Below, piece by piece: positions 30,565-31,123 of a stretch of 31,123 nucleotides of DNA; within the stretch, counting starts at the first letter, position 1; each line of letters starts with the position of its first letter. Both the position numbers and the translations under genes were made by a program. The notes under the pieces are model-generated. The model had not been told where the DNA came from, did no database searches, and saw only the letters and a program-made list of their open reading frames with translations. This stretch comes from CAZSVE01 sp964610175. GTDB taxonomy: Bacteria; Pseudomonadota; Gammaproteobacteria; HK1. The stretch is taken from the NCBI GenBank assembly GCA_964610175.1, contig CAZSVE010000034.1, positions 1 through 31,123 on the forward strand, given 5' to 3'.

Positions 30565-31082
30565 TGGTTATCCGATTCATCTTCTTCATAACCATTCTCC
30601 GGGGTTTTTCCGGATGGCAGACTGATTCCGAACGGTAGACCGATGCCGAATGTTTTTTCTTCTCCTGTAATAGAAGCCATTATTTTATTCGCCTCTTCAC
30701 GCGACTCTTTCTTGATCAAGTCGGTTGCTTCCTTGTTGGTCTCGTCTTCCATGCCTTTTACCTCCCGTAGCTTTTCAACCGCGGAATATCCTTTTTTGAA
30801 GTTGCCGGCGAAATCCTTCACAGTGTCCGGGAAGGAACGAAGATCTTTTTCCGTTATCCCCAACTTCGAATTATTTACAGCGTTTTGGATTTCGGTTACA
30901 GCATTGGCGGACGACAGTTTTTCGGCAAAAGCAAGACCACCTTTGCTGGCAACTCCCTGGTATACCCCTCCTTTTATCAGCGCCTTGTAGGCCAGTGATA
31001 GTTTTTTCCTGACCTCGGGGTCTAACTCATAATCCTTACCGAGCACATTTTCCAACGCCTTATTCGTTTGGCTCTTCATCAA
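30561..31082 (-). CDS. Hypothetical protein, 5' end set by an ISL3 terminal repeat
   Basis: About 172 residues from TTG 31082 or ATG 31079 (MKSQTNKALENVLGKDYEL). Mostly helical and charged, with Gly/Ala-rich KALIKGGVYQGVASKGGLAF near the middle of the first half and a Pro/Gly-rich end (IGLPFGISLPSGKTPENG). No family recognised. The first codons are written in the inverted repeat of an ISL3 element that begins at 31070 and leaves the window, so the native N-terminus was probably removed or replaced. Translationally coupled (ATGA) to the LPP20-like gene, so the two probably act together. Possibly an exported or phage-type structural accessory, but this cannot be shown. Confidence 0.5.
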   Translation of the reverse strand: MMKSQTNKALENVLGKDYELDPEVRKKLSLAYKALIKGGVYQGVASKGGLAFAEKLSSANAVTEIQNAVNNSKLGITEKDLRSFPDTVKDFAGNFKKGYSAVEKLREVKGMEDETNKEATDLIKKESREEANKIMASITGEEKTFGIGLPFGISLPSGKTPENGYEEDESDNQ

Positions 31083-31123
31083 ATCGAGTGGGTAGCCCTC
31101 GGCACGAATTTATCGAAATCTAA
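31070..31123 (+). mobile_element. Terminal inverted repeat of a second ISL3-family element (rest outside window)
   Basis: GGCTCTTCATCAAATCGAGT plus GGGTA matches both ends of the ISL3 element at 6154-7463 (GG..CTTCA..., ATCGAGTGGGTA). It faces right, so the element would continue past 31123. Only its end is visible, and a solo end is possible. Confidence 0.65.

Overview
The window looks like chromosomal DNA from a free-LPS gammaproteobacterium (waaA, Na+-NQR maturation factor, Kef-type antiporter, DUF1302/DUF1329 outer-membrane pair), moderately GC-rich in its housekeeping genes. It is unusually full of dispersed short repeats and decayed genes: almost every intergenic gap is made of copies of a few repeat families. 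That combination (low coding density, decayed toxin-antitoxin loci, IS remnants) is reminiscent of repeat-rich symbiont or large sulfur-bacterium genomes, but the lineage is inference only.

Layout. 1-1901: an IS21 istA remnant, a small BamE-like lipoprotein and a divergent SRAP (YedK/HMCES-like) gene. 2031-2864: a dead relBE locus on the minus strand; relB has two frameshifts and relE is cut in three by one copy each of repeat families B and C. 2884-6034: two identical 196-bp direct repeats (family D) bracket a PIN toxin-antitoxin pair and an AT-rich two-gene membrane operon (DUF4407 protein plus a membrane coiled-coil protein). 6154-7463: an ISL3-family element with an amber-interrupted transposase. 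7590-8504: an Rpn/YhgA-like nuclease. 8912-12262: DUF1302-DUF1329 operon. 12611-13130: DUF4160-DUF2442 pair. 13509-13585: tRNA-Pro(UGG). 13864-15656: trmJ and a secreted caspase-like protein that appears circularly permuted and lacks the catalytic Cys. 16497-18055: nqrM and class II aldolase. 18873-20643: folC with a 3' frameshift, then toxin and K+-channel fragments. 20766-22453: panB-panC. 23272-26049: waaA-tilS. 26226-29575: a truncated unknown gene, rpe and a CPA2 antiporter. 29995-31082: two overlapping unknown genes whose 5' end abuts the terminal repeat of a second ISL3 element leaving the window.

Repeat families. A (about 110 bp, some 13 full or partial copies) often ends, in the sense direction, just upstream of a start codon. 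B (about 88 bp, 6 copies) and C (about 260 bp, 3 full copies and 1 partial) behave as insertion units, because removing them from relE restores a continuous RelE reading frame. D (196 bp, 2 copies) is a chain of small hairpins. There are also GTAGG-type palindromes and a 40-bp repeat E.

The strongest candidates for new biology are the relE insertions that define mobile repeats B and C, the start-codon-linked repeat A, the permuted pseudo-caspase, and the D-flanked toxin-antitoxin/DUF4407 island. All functional calls are from reading translated sequence; no database search was run.
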